Source of the DNA: Anagrus nilaparvatae
Lineage: Eukaryota; Arthropoda; Insecta; Hymenoptera; Mymaridae
Length of the DNA: 64,000 nt
Direction of reading: 5' to 3'
NCBI GenBank assembly: GCA_022575985.1
Contig: JAKSXM010000107.1
Location: 5,704,001 to 5,768,000, forward strand
Under the pieces are notes generated by a model. That model worked only from the letters and a program-made list of their open reading frames with translations. It did no database searches and was not told where the DNA came from. This document shows, piece by piece, positions 26,783 through 38,595 of the stretch. The position numbers and the translations under genes were made by a program. The first letter of the stretch is position 1; the number at the start of each line of letters is the position of its first letter.

Positions 26783-27749
26783 CGTAAACTTCCGATATAA
26801 CGAACACGAAGGGAGTGTAAATTTTGTTCGGTATATCGAGCTGTTCGTTACTCAGTTCAAATGATAATTATCAATGTAACGAAATTTTTTATTATATTAA
26901 ATTTATTTAAAAATCAATAATTATTACTAATTTATTAGTACTTATTCACAAATTAATTGTTAATATAATAAATTACGATAAAAAAATAATTTATTACATA
27001 TTTATTATTATTTTCAAATATTATAAAAGTGCATATATTTAGCATTTGTTAGATTACAATTATTTCAAATTTAAATTAATTTTTTTTTAAGAAATCTTTT
27101 ATATTAGTTTGTATTTGTTTCTTCACAAAAGAACAAAACTGACAAATATTTTGAGTATAGTGATCTACTATTGAGTTTGACTAATAACGCGTAATAAAAA
27201 TTTCTAAAATTAATCTTTTACAGGCTATTTTTTTGTATTTTATATCGGGTTCAAGGCAGGCAATTAAAAATTAGTATTTGTTAGTAGTAGTAGTACCAAG
27301 TAGTACCAGTTTAAAATGTAATTTCAAACGCTATGATATATTTTTTTCGAGGAAGAATTTGTTTATAGTATTTTTTTACGACTTTACGATTTCCTGTCTT
27401 CTAATAAAAGCATAGATACATGTATCTATGAATATATGTATCTATGAGTAAAAGTAAAAAAAAAAAATAATTTTTTTTTTTAATTATGAGAAAGTGCCTG
27501 TTTAATGTATAAAATAATAAAAAAAAAAAAATTATTCTTTTATTTCAAAAAAAAAAAAAAAAAATTCGTTATAACAAAAAAATTTCGCATGTTGAGTCAA
27601 AAAATTTGTTCGATGTTCGGAATATCGTGAATTCGTTATAAAATTTGGAAATCCCATAAGAGCCTTAATAGTCTGGCCGGGGATCGAAAGATTGTTCGAT
27701 ATATCGGACAATTCGTTATTCAGTTGTTCGTTATAACGGCAGTTTACTG
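26783..27749. mobile_element. Tigger/pogo-like MITE, 967 bp
   Basis: Left end CGTAAACTTCCGATATAACG and right end (inverted) CAGTAAACTGCCGTTATAAC, each next to a TA at 26781-26782 and 27750-27751. Subterminal segments such as TTCGGTATATCGAGC and TTCGATATATCGGAC also correspond. TA target duplication and CAGT-AACT...TATAACGAAC-type ends fit the Tc1/mariner superfamily, Tigger/pogo group. The interior is AT-rich with no coding frame, so it is non-autonomous. Confidence 0.75.
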
Positions 27750-27751
27750 TA

Positions 27752-28672
27752 ATTTTATTTTTCTAACACGCCTATCTGAACAGTGCTTTCGTATTTTGAC
27801 TAGAGATTATTTCGACACACTAATTATACAGAGTTTGACTTATTTAAATATTTCTCCATAGATAACTCCACATAATAACTCCATATTATAATATTGTAAA
27901 AATAATTAAAAATTTTATTTTAATTCTCTGGATATTCTAAATTAAATAATGTATTAGTTATTTAAAATAGTTATTTAAAAAAAAAAATATTAATTCTTAG
28001 GCCTATTAACAATTTCTAGTTACGCCCCTTATATAAACTTTATACGTATTTAACTTTAATATTTTAATTATTTTAAAACATATTTAGTAATTTTTACATT
28101 TATTATAAGATTTTTAATGGTAAAATTTTGCACACCTATATTCAGATATGTGGTAATGCTCATCTGAGTAATCCGCAATACACCTCCCTGTCCTGTACAC
28201 GTCGTTTTAAATTGGAGAGGAACATTGCGGTAACGTGCTTACGCTCGCTACCGCTCGCGTCGCGCCTTCCGGTGGATGGTTCCTCACAGAAAGGGGCGAG
28301 GAGGGGCCCTTTTCTCCCTATAAAAAAAAAAAAAGCCTCCGATTTTTCCGCGCTATTTTCAAAAAACCACTTTTCCAATGTTATTTAAATGGGGCACATT
28401 TTGGCCAATATCGTCAAAACCGATATTAAGGACACCAGTTTCTGAGAATCTCAGGTCGATCCTCTCCAGAGTAGATTTCACCGAATATTCACCCCCCCTC
28501 CCCCTTTAAATAAATTTTTGGCCATACAGCAGCAGGACATTCAAGCAATATATTTTTTGCAGAGTAATTCACTAATATTTATTTTTTGTTATACGTGTTA
28601 ATTTTTTATTTCCTAATTCCCAGAATTCCCGCATTGGCATTGCTTGCGCAAAATTTTTTCTAAAATAAATAA
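27752..28672. other. Intergenic DNA with a GC-richer patch
   Basis: No convincing gene. The stretch 28195-28330 is GC-richer (TAACGTGCTTACGCTCGC, CCTTCCGGTGGATGG, GGGGCGAGGAGGGGCCC), and short frames on both strands overlap there. Frames open on both strands across one GC-rich patch are expected by chance. Confidence 0.5.
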
Positions 28673-29101
28673 AAAAAATATCATGATTATGGGGTTCCTC
28701 GTTTGATAGTGATATCAAAAAATAGCAGACGTTTTTATGCGAATAGAAAAGTAATAATTATTCTAACCATTGTATAAAGAAAATAATGCTTAAGCTGGGA
28801 CCATTCGGGGTGATTATATTTAAAGCATTTTAGAAATACTATATATAATTATCTAAAATATACCTGCGTTTAAAAAAAAATAGGCAACTACGCAATAAGA
28901 TAGAAAAGGAGCGACTGCTTTTTTGTATAATATATTTATTCAAATGAACCTTTGTTCATAAAATATAATCACCCCAAATGGTCAAGATTATTTTCTTTAA
29001 AAAAAAAAAACATTGGGCAGAGTAATTCTCATTCATAAAAAATTCTGCTATTTATTGATATCACTATCAAACGAGGACTCCTATAACCGTGATTTTTTTA
29101 A
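28673..29101. mobile_element. Foldback MITE
   Basis: Outer arms TATCATGATTATGGGGTTCC and, inverted, the same with AACCGTGATTTTTTTA; inner arms GACCATTCGGGGTGATTATA and TATAATCACCCCAAATGGTC. Arms of about 160 bp on each side of a short AT-rich loop. Non-coding. No target duplication is certain. Confidence 0.7.
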
Positions 29102-30729
29102 CTCAAAATCTAGAAGTAATTATCTATCAATTAAAAAAAAAATTACTCCGATGGGACAATTACAATAGAATTTGGTAAATTAACTTTGAATTGTTATAAA
29201 TAATATTCGAAATCATTTTTTTTTTTAAACCGACGTTTCTGTAAAGTTTAAGAGCCAAAGAATATGTGGTTAAAATTTGGTCAAAAAATAATAATTTTTC
29301 TTGCCAAAATTAACGTTATAAAGTTGGCCATGAAAAAAAAAGTTTTTTTTCAACGTTTTTTCACGTTTTTTTGGTCATAAATCCCAATCCCTTTGACTTA
29401 GAATCATGAACTTCCGTATAGGATTAGAAGCAACAATTTGAAAAAAAATTTTTTTTACCCCAATGTTTTCCGACCATTTTTGAAAAAGTTATAAGCTAAA
29501 TGCGAGCTAAATAAGCTAAATGCGAGCGTAATCAATCATTTCTAGCTAATTTATATTATTAAAAGATGCAATCATAGCTTTATCCATAAAAATTTTCAAA
29601 AATATTTTGTGTTTTTAATAAGTCTTTTCTTTCTTTTATTTTTCATATCTTTATAAAAATCTAAATAATTTTTGTTTAACGTACTCTAAAAAAATTTCTA
29701 AAAAACGTACGAAACATTATGATATTGTTTCTTCATAATAATATTTATAGACAAAAACAAAAAACAAGCCATTAAAAAGGGCGGGAAAATGGCTTCTATA
29801 ACGCTTTTAGTTTTGAAACTCAACATTTTATTATACATTAACAGTCCAAAAATTTTTTTAGACTTCTTTTAATTAGAAAATAAATAAAATATTAATAAAG
29901 TTACTAAAAAAATCCGTCATTCCAAGTATAAAATTAATAGTTTGTTACTTATTTTAAGGGATCAAATTTTATAATTAAATATTTTTTTCTTGCCTGAAAA
30001 AATATTAATCATAAAATAAAATTTTTTATTATTCGGTACATAATTATGCAGTATATTGATAGCTGAGCTAAAAAATTGATATTTCAAAATATTAAACCAA
30101 GATAAATCAATAGCTAGTTGGTACAGTTAAAAAAACAGTTAGAACACATTAAAATTCTTAATCAATATAGGAATAACAATTTTTTTATTTAATAAAAATA
30201 AAATTTTCTTATAGAAAATAAATTAAAAATTTTCAAAATTTAACAAGAAAAAAAAATTGTTTTTTTAATCAAGTATTAACATACAATTATAAGCACTGTT
30301 ATTTACTCAATCTTACTGACTGTTTTTTAATAAAAAAAAGCAAACAACTTCTACCAGCGGAACTAAGTTTATATAAAATTTATCAATATTATTTATTTAT
30401 TTATGTATTTAAAAAGAAATTTTTATTTTTATTTAACGAATATTTCTTAAAAAGGCAATTAAAATTAAATTTTGACACTTGCCAGAAAATTGCACTCTGC
30501 TAAAAGAGTAAAATTTTTAGCTTGATAGAATAGTTTTCTTAATATTTTTGATTTCTAATTAAAATCCAAATATTATATGAATAAGAAATTTTATTTGTAC
30601 GAAAATTTGTAAATAATTTGTTGCAAAAATTAATTTATTAAAGAAAAATCAAGCACGTTTCGATTGTAAAATCACCATGCCTATTGATTGCTTGTAGCTT
30701 AGGTCTTTCTGAGAAGTCCGCGCTAGCGT
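29102..30729. other. Intergenic AT-rich DNA upstream of H1
   Basis: No gene. A small direct repeat of AGCTAAATGCGAGC at about 29492-29530 is the only structure noted. Confidence 0.5.
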
Positions 30730-30806
30730 TATATATTAAAAACGACAACCCGCTTGAAAGCATTATTTCTTCGCTTTCGAAGCAGTATACAGATATTCTC
30801 GTAATA
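30730..30806 (+). promoter_or_regulatory. H1 core promoter and leader
   Basis: TATATATTAAAA at 30730-30741, about 75 bp before the start codon. The leader contains GAAAGCATTATTTCT, also present in the H3 leaders at the same position relative to the TATA box, which points to a shared start-site or leader motif. Confidence 0.7.
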
Positions 30807-31418
30807 ATGGCAGATACAGCAGCAGTAGCAGCTCCGGCTGCAGCCTCTCCCAAGAAGGCAGCAAAAAAGCCAGCAGCTAAAAAGGCCGCAGTTAAAAAAG
30901 ATCATCCTCCAACATCCACAATGGTCAATAAGGCCATTCGTGAATTGAAGGAACCTAAAGGTTCTTCTTTGATTGCAATTAAAAAATATATTGCTGCCAA
31001 CTACAAGATTGATGTTGACAAAAATTCCAGATTCATCAAAAAGTATTTAGTATCAGCAGTTACAAAAGGTAAATTAACACAAGCTAAGGGTACTGGAGCA
31101 ACAGGCCGATTCAAGTTGGCCAGCAGCAAGGTTGTAGAAAAGAAACCTGTGAAGAAGCCGGCAGCTAAAAAGGCAGTCAAGAAGCCAGCTGCAGCTAAGA
31201 AACCAACCGCAGCTAAGAAGCCAACCGCAGCCAAAAAGCCAGCTGCAGCTAAAAAACCAGCAGCAGCAAAGAAGCCAGCTGCAGAGAAAAAACCTAAAGC
31301 AACCAAACCCGCCGTTGCTAAATCTCCAGCAAAGGCAAAGAAGGCTAAAGCTCCAACCAAACCTAAGGCTCCAAAAGCCAAAAAGGCAGCACCTAAAGCT
31401 AAAGCAGCAAAAAAATAA
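30807..31418 (+). CDS. H1: Linker histone H1
   Basis: Linker histone of 203 residues that binds nucleosome entry/exit DNA. It has a short Ala/Lys N-terminal tail, a globular winged-helix domain from about residue 33 ([17 protein letters not shown]) to about 108 (GATGRFKL), and a long basic C-terminal tail. The tail contains repeated AAKKP pentapeptides (roughly residues 115-162) followed by SPAK and APKAKK motifs. The frame extends 41 codons upstream, but the start at 30807 ([13 protein letters not shown]) is chosen because it follows the TATA box and the leader motif and gives a normal H1. Intronless, stem-loop at 31464. Long frames on the minus strand over the tail are a shadow of its Ala/Lys/Pro codon bias. 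It stands 8 kb from the nearest core histone gene. Confidence 0.97.
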   Translation: MADTAAVAAPAAASPKKAAKKPAAKKAAVKKDHPPTSTMVNKAIRELKEPKGSSLIAIKKYIAANYKIDVDKNSRFIKKYLVSAVTKGKLTQAKGTGATGRFKLASSKVVEKKPVKKPAAKKAVKKPAAAKKPTAAKKPTAAKKPAAAKKPAAAKKPAAEKKPKATKPAVAKSPAKAKKAKAPTKPKAPKAKKAAPKAKAAKK

Positions 31419-31463
31419 ACGTTTTATATGATCAACATCTTTTTTAAAAGTACTTAAACAATA

Positions 31464-31479
31464 GGCCCTTTTCAGGGCC
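31464..31479 (+). terminator. Histone 3' stem-loop of H1
   Basis: Perfect GGCCCTTTTCAGGGCC, 45 bp after the stop, followed by the CATCAAT also seen after H2B. Confidence 0.95.
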
Positions 31480-31484
31480 ATCAA

Positions 31485-33399
31485 TTATTATGACATTAGA
31501 ACAATTGTTTTTTAAACAATCATATTTTCTAATAACTTAAAGGCACATTCATGCGAGAAAAAATTTGTTATACCGACCATGGCGCGCCACTTAAAAAATT
31601 TATTTGTTCGCTTTCACTAAATCTACTCAATTTTCTTACCAACCTAAATAGCGCTAGAGGCGCCGTCTTTGTATGTATGCCGTATATTACATGCATATTG
31701 CATATACTATAGTTTGTTCATAAATGGCGCTAATATTCAAGTAGTATGTTTGATCTATTTTTGATTGTTTTACAAAAAAGAATTTTTTTATGATTAAACC
31801 CTTTGAAGAAATTGTAACCGAAAAAATTGTTTTTAAATTATAGGTTATTATGGTTAAATAATCGTGAAATGGTTACTGGTCAGTAATTATACAATTTTTT
31901 TAGACAATTTTACTATTAAAAAAATCTTTAATAAAATAAAAATGTTTAATTCTTATACTTATATATTATAATAAATACATATAGTATATTTACAGCTCGT
32001 GTCGAAAGTAAATTGCAATTTGGAGCAATTTATGGACAAAGTTCGTACAAAATTTTTCTTGTCAGCGGTCAGGAACCACATTTTTCCCCGCCGCTTCCCC
32101 ATAAATAAAGAATTACCCAAATCGCAGTTTACCAAACTCGGCTTCGCCTCGGATACTAGTACACTTGCGATATCTTGCTGGGCAGTAGTTGCATTTTACT
32201 TTTACAAAATTTTATATACATATAATATACATACCTGACTTACCCTAAATTTTCAAAACAACTTCAGGTAAATCAAATTTTATTAAAATAAATAAAAACC
32301 CTAATTGCCAGGGAAAAACCACTCTAGAAGAAAAATAGTATATTTTTATCCTAGGCCGCAAAAAAACTCGGCTTCGCCTCGGATTGCAATTTACGTGCGA
32401 TCTGGGGCATTCTTTTTTTACGGCCGAGGCCGAAACATAATTTTTCTTCGTCAGTGGCTAGAAAACACGTATTTTCGAATCACGCTGTGAACTGTGAAAT
32501 CTTTTCTTTTTACGATGAAATTTAGCCAACTAATCGTCAATTTATTTAAAATTTTACTCAAATTTGTCTTAAAATATTGAAAAATAAAGATATTGAAAAA
32601 AGTCTATTTCTGAACCTAAAATATGCATTTTTTGCTTGATTATTATGGTAAATAGTAAATACTATTTTTTTTTTTTAAATCGTTTACTTTTTCCTGAGTG
32701 CTCGGCGAAGCCGAGAAATGAGTTCACGCTCGTGTCTAAAGTATTTCGCCCATAAAAACTTTATTTACTTAAATAGTATATTAAGTATCAAGGGCGTAAA
32801 AGTTTTGGCACTAGATATGAGTTCACGCTCGTGTCTAAAGTATTTCGTACATGGTGCTTAAACTATTTTTTGCCCCCCTAGGCGTAGAACGAGTGCAAAA
32901 AATTCTTTACGCACGAGTGTAAAACTCCCGGGCGTAAAGCCCGGGAGGGCAAAAGACTTATTTTGAAAATCTTATTGGCATTCATCGCCGATTTCATGTT
33001 CACGTTTTTTTTGCATTCTATAGGGTACAACTACCAACAAATTATATTGGTAGGCGCGGCCTCGTCGATTATTTTTTTTCATTTTTGGTGCCAATATAAC
33101 GTACTTTCTCGTAGAAATGCACTTTTATATTATATTTACAGAATGGCCCCAATTACAAGTAAATTGCAATTTGGAACATTCTTTATTTATGGACAAGGGC
33201 CGAACAAAATTTTTCTTGCTAACGGCTAGAAACCACGTATTTCCCCGCCGCTACCCCATAAACAAAGAATGACCCAAATTGCGTTTACCAACCTCGGCTT
33301 CACCTCGCATACTAATTAACTTGCGATTTGGGCCATTCTTAACTTTTCTGGTCACAGGAACGTAACGCGCAGCGGCCGTTGACCAGAAATTAGTATTAT
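31485..33399. repeat. Cluster of related hairpin repeats (CGGCTTCGCCTCGG family)
   Basis: Several partial copies of one family lie here: AAATCGCAGTTTACC ... CTCGGCTTCGCCTCGGAT at 32117-32155; CTCGGCTTCGCCTCGGATTG at 32367 followed by TGCGATCTGGGGCATTC; and at 33265-33340 the pair CCCAAATTGCG / TTGCGATTTGGGCCATTC around CTCGGCTTCACCTCGC. A CTCGGCGAAGCCGAG palindrome sits at 32700, and ATGAGTTCACGCTCGTGTC occurs twice (about 32717 and 32817). A TTGCCAGGGAAAAA element copy starts at 32306. Overlapping short frames are not genes. Confidence 0.6.
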
Positions 33400-33403
33400 A
33401 TCA

Positions 33404-34116
33404 CACCCCTGGGATCGGGGCACAAACAACGATGTATATACCACACTCCTAGGAATCCACCTACCCCTGGGATCGGGGCACAATCAACGATGTATATACC
33501 ACACTCCTAGGAATCCACCTACCCCTGGGATCGGGGCACAATCAACGATGTATATACCACACCCCTAGGATTCCACCTACCCCTGGGATCGGGGCACAAT
33601 CAACGATGTATATACCATACTCCTAGGATTCCACCTACCCCTGGGATCGGGGCACAATCAACGATGTATATACCACACCCCTAGGATTTCACCTACCCCT
33701 GGGATCGGGGCACAATCAACGATGTATATACCACACCCCTAGGATTCCACCTACCCCTGGGATCGGGGCACAATCAACGATGTATATACTACACCCCTAG
33801 GATTCCACCTACCCCTGGGATCGGGGCACAATCAACGATGTATATACCACACCCCTAGGATTCCACCTACCCCTGGGATCGGGGCACAATCAACGATGTA
33901 TATACCATACTCCTAGGATTCCACCTACCCCTGGGATCGGGGCACAATCAACGATGTATATACCACACCCCTAGGATTTCACCTACCCCTGGGATCGGGG
34001 CACAATCAACGATGTATATACCACACCCCTAGGATTCCACCTACTCCTGGGATCGGGGCACAATCAACGATGTATATACCACACCCCTAGGATTCCACCT
34101 ACCCCTGGGATTGGGA
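33404..34116 (+). repeat. 58-bp minisatellite, 12 units
   Basis: CCCCTGGGATCGGGGCACAA begins every 58 bp from 33406 to 34102. Each unit also holds CAACGATGTATATACCA and CCTAGGATTCCACCTA. CCCCTGGGATCGGGG is itself nearly palindromic. Variants CCATACTCC and GGATTTCACC each recur exactly 290 bp apart (33616/33906 and 33685/33975), so a five-unit block was duplicated as a whole. GC-rich compared with its surroundings. Confidence 0.95.
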
Positions 34117-34380
34117 GATTTTTTTGGTCGCTGATCAAGTTTCAAAAATACTCAATATTTCATCCTTAAAATGGCTAATACTCCCAAAAGGGGTTATTTG
34201 AGTCGAAACTTGATTTATTAAAAAAATTACAATTTTATTTGAAAATATATAATGATTTTTCGAGATATCGTTATCTTTAGTATAAATACGATATAAATAT
34301 TTGTTTGCACAAAATTTGCCAAATAAAAATTCATTTTCTCCTCTTGTTATAATAATTCTAAATAAGTTTAATACTTTTCT

Positions 34381-34541
34381 ACAGGGGCGGTCGCCCCGGG
34401 ACGCAAGTGCCCGCGTGACCCTAGATATACGCCGATTTTCCTCTATCTCTCTCTAATATCTACAGGGGCGGTCGCCCCGGGACGCAAGTGCCCGCGTGAC
34501 CCTAGATATACGCCGATTTTCCTCTATCTCTCTCTAAGATT
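34381..34541 (+). repeat. Two tandem copies of an 81-bp GC-rich unit
   Basis: ACAGGGGCGGTCGCCCCGGG starts at 34381 and again at 34462. The copies are essentially identical to the CTCTATCTCTCTCTAA at their ends. GGGGCGGTCGCCCC forms a hairpin at the head of each unit. Confidence 0.9.
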
Positions 34542-35190
34542 ATTATAATATACATCGAAAGTCGAAATCGAATTTTTTATAGTTCGATTTTTTTATCGAA
34601 TTTTTTGACGTTCGATAGTTCGATTTTATTTAATAAAATTGTTTCGTTTTAGTTATTATTATATAGTTATATAATAAATATGTTTTCCTTTTTCTTTATT
34701 ATACAAAATATTTTTTCCTTTTTATTATCGTATTTTAATTTAAAAGTAAACTCCGAAATGGAAATTCATTCGTCCAGTCAAGGGCCGTCACGGTGTATTA
34801 TATTAAGATAGAAAACTAACCTAATAAAATAACCCCAGTGTTTATTGTTTATATGATTCATAAAAATAAAAAAATGTTTGATTTAATTTTTTTTACAATG
34901 GATTATTTAGTGTAAATTAAATTTATTAATATTTTGATATTTCCTAATTAAAAAAAAAGTTATGTAAAAATATATTGTTTAAATATATATAGTGAAGTGA
35001 CTAAAAGTTGTATCTGATTATGTATCTGATGTGTGTATTCTATGATTTTCAAAATCTGGAAATATTTATTTTTTAAAATGTATTTAAAAATTTGTTTTAT
35101 TTGCTACACTTTACCAAAACAATTAAATATTTTTAGAAAAATGACAAAAGTAAAAAAATATTGAATTTTAATTTAAAAAAATGTTTTTAA
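34542..35190. other. Intergenic AT-rich DNA
   Basis: A short cluster of TCGAATTTTTT / AAATCGAA alternations at 34555-34625 can form hairpins. No gene. Confidence 0.5.
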
Positions 35191-35194
35191 ACAT

Positions 35195-36260
35195 GAAAAG
35201 TGTATATAACATTAATAACCAAATTAGACAAAAGCTTGAAACTTTCACAAAAGATAGTAAAGATAGTCCTCCTATTTATATCTACTCCATTTTAAAATTT
35301 TTGCCAGAAAATAATGATATAAAAATATTTTTATTTACCGATATAGAGAAAGCGAAGAAAATTAAATCTCAAATATTTTAATAATCAAATGAGATAAAAG
35401 CTTGAAATTTTTACCAAAGATTCTAATGATGAGTTCGAAAGGACTTTAAACTAGTCCTTAGTGTTTATTTTCTACAGTTTATTACTTTAGTAGAAAAAAA
35501 TTTTGTTTCAAAAACACTACTGATATTATAAGACTGAAGAAAATGAATACTGTATAATATTTTAAGAACCAAATCAAAAAAAAAGCTTTCAATTTTCTCA
35601 AATGATTATTATAATGGCTATGAAGAAGAAAAAGTAGTCCTTGCTTTTCTACCCGCTACAGTTAAATACTTCTAAAATTTTCAAGATTTTATCTCATTAA
35701 GTTATTATAATTATTACATTTCATTTTTTTCACTTTCTCTGTATCGTTAGGTAAGAATGTTTTTAAATAGAATTTTTTTCTTGTGAATTTATAAATTGGA
35801 GCAGACAAAATATTGGGACTAGATTTACTTGTTGCAAGTCATCATTAGAATCTTTTGAGAAAATTTCAAGCTTTTATCTCATTTGGTTATTAAAATATTA
35901 GAGAATTAAAATATTAGAGATTTCATTTTCTTCGCTTTCTCTATATCGGTAGGTAAGAAATTCTTTTAAAACAGAACTTTTTTCTGTTGAAATTATAAAC
36001 TGAATCAGATAAAATATGAGGACTAGATTTACTTCTTGCAAGTCATCATTAGAATCTTTTGAGAAAATTTCAAGCTTTTATCTCATTTGGTTATTAAAAT
36101 ATTTGAGATTTCATTTTCTCTATATCGGTAGATAACAAATGTTTTTATATCATTATTATTTGCTGGCAAAAATTTTTAAATGGAGTAGATAAAAAATGTG
36201 GACTAGTTTTACTTCTTGTAAGCCATCATTAGAACCTTTGGTTATTAATATTGGAGATTC
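35195..36260. repeat. Repeat of about 180-bp units in direct and inverted copies
   Basis: Three plus-oriented units (ACCAAAT...GAGATAAAAGCTTGAAA, at about 35217, 35385 and 35570) are followed by at least two inverted units (GAGAAAATTTCAAGCTTTTATCTCATTTGG at about 35856 and 36060) and a partial one. The switch in orientation is near 35680. Units carry phrases such as TCTAATGATGA...CTAGTCC and TATCGGTAGGTAAG. The 66-codon frame at 35181 is part of the first unit, not a gene. Confidence 0.7.
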
Positions 36261-36608
36261 CAAGAATTTTCCTTCGTTATAAACTTTTTATACCGGTGCA
36301 AGAGATGTAATAATTTAAGTATATTGAAATTTAAACAATTCAAATAAAAACTTTTAAGGCAAAAAGAAGAGGGTAATATTTTACAAGGCTTAAAATAGAA
36401 AATAAATAATACATTTTATGATTAAAAATATTTTATTCAATTAAATTTCATTATTTTTTGATATAATGAAATTTTTTCACATGATTCAATGTATATTTAC
36501 TTCTCAGGCTATTTTATAGCCGCTTCCAATTATACCTGGCAAGTGAATTTTTTTTTTTTTTTTATGAGATCTTAAAATTTTATAATTAATATTTTTTGTT
36601 TTTTATTA

Positions 36609-36830
36609 ATCAGCCTCCATAACTTGCGTGAAGTTTTGTTTTAGATCTCAAAACTTTCGTAGTGTTAAAAATTGGTGATAATAGAATATTTAATCCGGTA
36701 CTTTAAATTCCATATATATCTACAATAAATCAATTACTTAATAAGTAATATTATTTTTTTTTCTTTATTAATCAGCCCACATAACTTGCGTAAAGTTTTG
36801 TTTGAGATCTCAAAACTTTCGCAGTGTTTA
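36609..36830 (+). repeat. Direct repeat, 160-bp spacing
   Basis: AATCAGCCTCCATAACTTGC and the following GTTTTGTTTTAGATCTCAAA at 36609 recur at 36769 with few changes, through ACTTTCG(T/C)AGTGTT. Non-coding. Confidence 0.75.
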
Positions 36831-37610
36831 ATAATAGTGACAATAGAATGTTTACCTAATAAAATACTTGATAAAATAAATAAGCGCAGTGACAAAACTT
36901 AAAGGCACTTGCGTAACTTTACATGTAAATGTTTTTTTGGGAGATACAATATACAACGTGACCACGAAATCATGGAGTTGTGATTATAAGCCAAAGTGTA
37001 GGTAGAAAAAGCGAAAAATAAATTATGGGATTTTAATGATTTTATGTGTTCTCTCGATTGGTAAGTTCAAAATTTTGGTACGGCTTACCAGTTTTCCAGA
37101 AAAAGAAAAATTTTCACCAAAAAAACGAAAAGGGTCAATTTTTTTTATTAATATTTTTAAAAATGCATAAAAATAATATTCCACCGATTAGTTTTAATTA
37201 ATATTGCATATTTTTTAAAATATCTCATATTAAAGTTTTAAATTTTTAATCATTTTTGAAAATGGTAATATTACCTTCTGAAAGGCAAGCCGGCTAAGTT
37301 CAGACGATATATCATATAGGTTAGTAGGATTTAAAAAATAAATAAACTATAGAGCACTATAGTTTTTCTGCTACTCTAATTCTCGATAACCGCTTAAGGA
37401 AGATATTTCGAGGTTATTTATTTATTTGTATTTTTTATTAATTATAATTGTATAATAGTTTATTTAATTAAATAAGCGCGTAAAGGAATATTTTTTCTGC
37501 AAATGAAATCATGTTTTCTCACATTATTTTGTAAATTAAAAGATCCTAACCTACCAAATAATTATACAGCAACAAAAATTTTTGCAAGCAAATTTAGTAA
37601 ATTGAACTTA

Positions 37611-38595
37611 CAAGGGGAGTTCAATACATTTGGAACACCGAATTACACCAAATGGTTATGGATGAGTTTGTTATGTTGAAAAAACATGCCTATTACCCTC
37701 CGTTCCTTCCAATGGGCCTTCTGGGCCTAGAAACGCAGGGCTTAATATTATAAAATAGGATTTTTTGGTAATTTTCAAAGAAACGCCAAAAACTCGCAAG
37801 TTAACCAAAACTCTTCTGGATGGTCTCATTTTTTTGGTTTAAGTATCACCTTCAATACGCCGTAAACCGCAATTTATTATCACTAATTCTCTCATCACTA
37901 TAGCCAATTTTTAGCTAAAAATGACCAATTTTTAAAATGCTGCCAAATTTGTAATTTCTGACGAAAATAGGTTTTATAGGTCTGAAAAAATTTGTACAAG
38001 CTTCAAGTTTCCAAAACTTCTTGACTTTACCTTTTGCAATTATTTGTTAGCCAGATATGATAATTTGAAGTCACAGTCCCAATTTTACGATTTTTTAAAA
38101 AAGCTCATTTTTAATGCTAACTTTGAAGAGCTATTTCTTAAAAACGAATCAAGAAAATGAGACGACCGAAAAATTTTTGGAAATTTGAAGCTTGTACAAA
38201 TTTTTTCAGACCTATAAAACCCATTTTCGTCAGAAATTACAAATTTGGCAGCATTTTAAAAATTGGTCATTTTTAGCTAAAAATGACTGTTTGGTTAATT
38301 GGCTATAGTGATAAGAGAATTAGTGATAATAAATTGCGGTTTACGGCGTATGAAAGGTGATACTTAAGCCAAAAAAATGAGACCAACCAGAAGAGTTTTG
38401 GTTAACTTGCGAGGTTTTGGCGTTTCTTTGAAAATTACCAAAAAATCCTATTTTATAACATTGAGCCCTGCATTTCTAGGCTCAGAAGGCCCATTGGAAG
38501 GAACGGAGGATAGTCGGCATGTTTTTTCAACATAACAAACTCATCCATAACCATTTGGTGTAATTCGGTGTTCCAAATGTATTGAACTCCCCTTG
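37611..38595. mobile_element. Nested Harbinger-like foldback MITE, TTA target duplication
   Basis: A 985-bp element with ends CAAGGGGAGTTCAATACATT in inverted orientation and arms of more than 400 bp that pair almost completely. It is flanked by TTA at 37608-37610 and 38596-38598. The opposite arm of foldback 1 (about 40026-40040) is the unoccupied site and has a single TTA, which confirms boundaries and duplication. A 3-bp TTA (TWA) duplication is typical of PIF/Harbinger; no transposase is present, so the superfamily call is inferred. Confidence 0.9.

Noticed and set aside
28128..28429. Possible small gene in a GC-richer patch
   Set aside because: Frames overlap on both strands and none has a recognised domain or splice context.
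31001..31484. Two long minus-strand frames over the H1 gene
   Set aside because: They are shadows of the repetitive Ala/Lys/Pro codons of the H1 tail; one is a hydrophobic Ala/Phe/Leu run with no start context.
33404..34116. Regular 58-bp spacing suggestive of a CRISPR array
   Set aside because: There are no unique spacers; the whole 58-bp unit repeats, and the sequence is a eukaryotic nuclear region.
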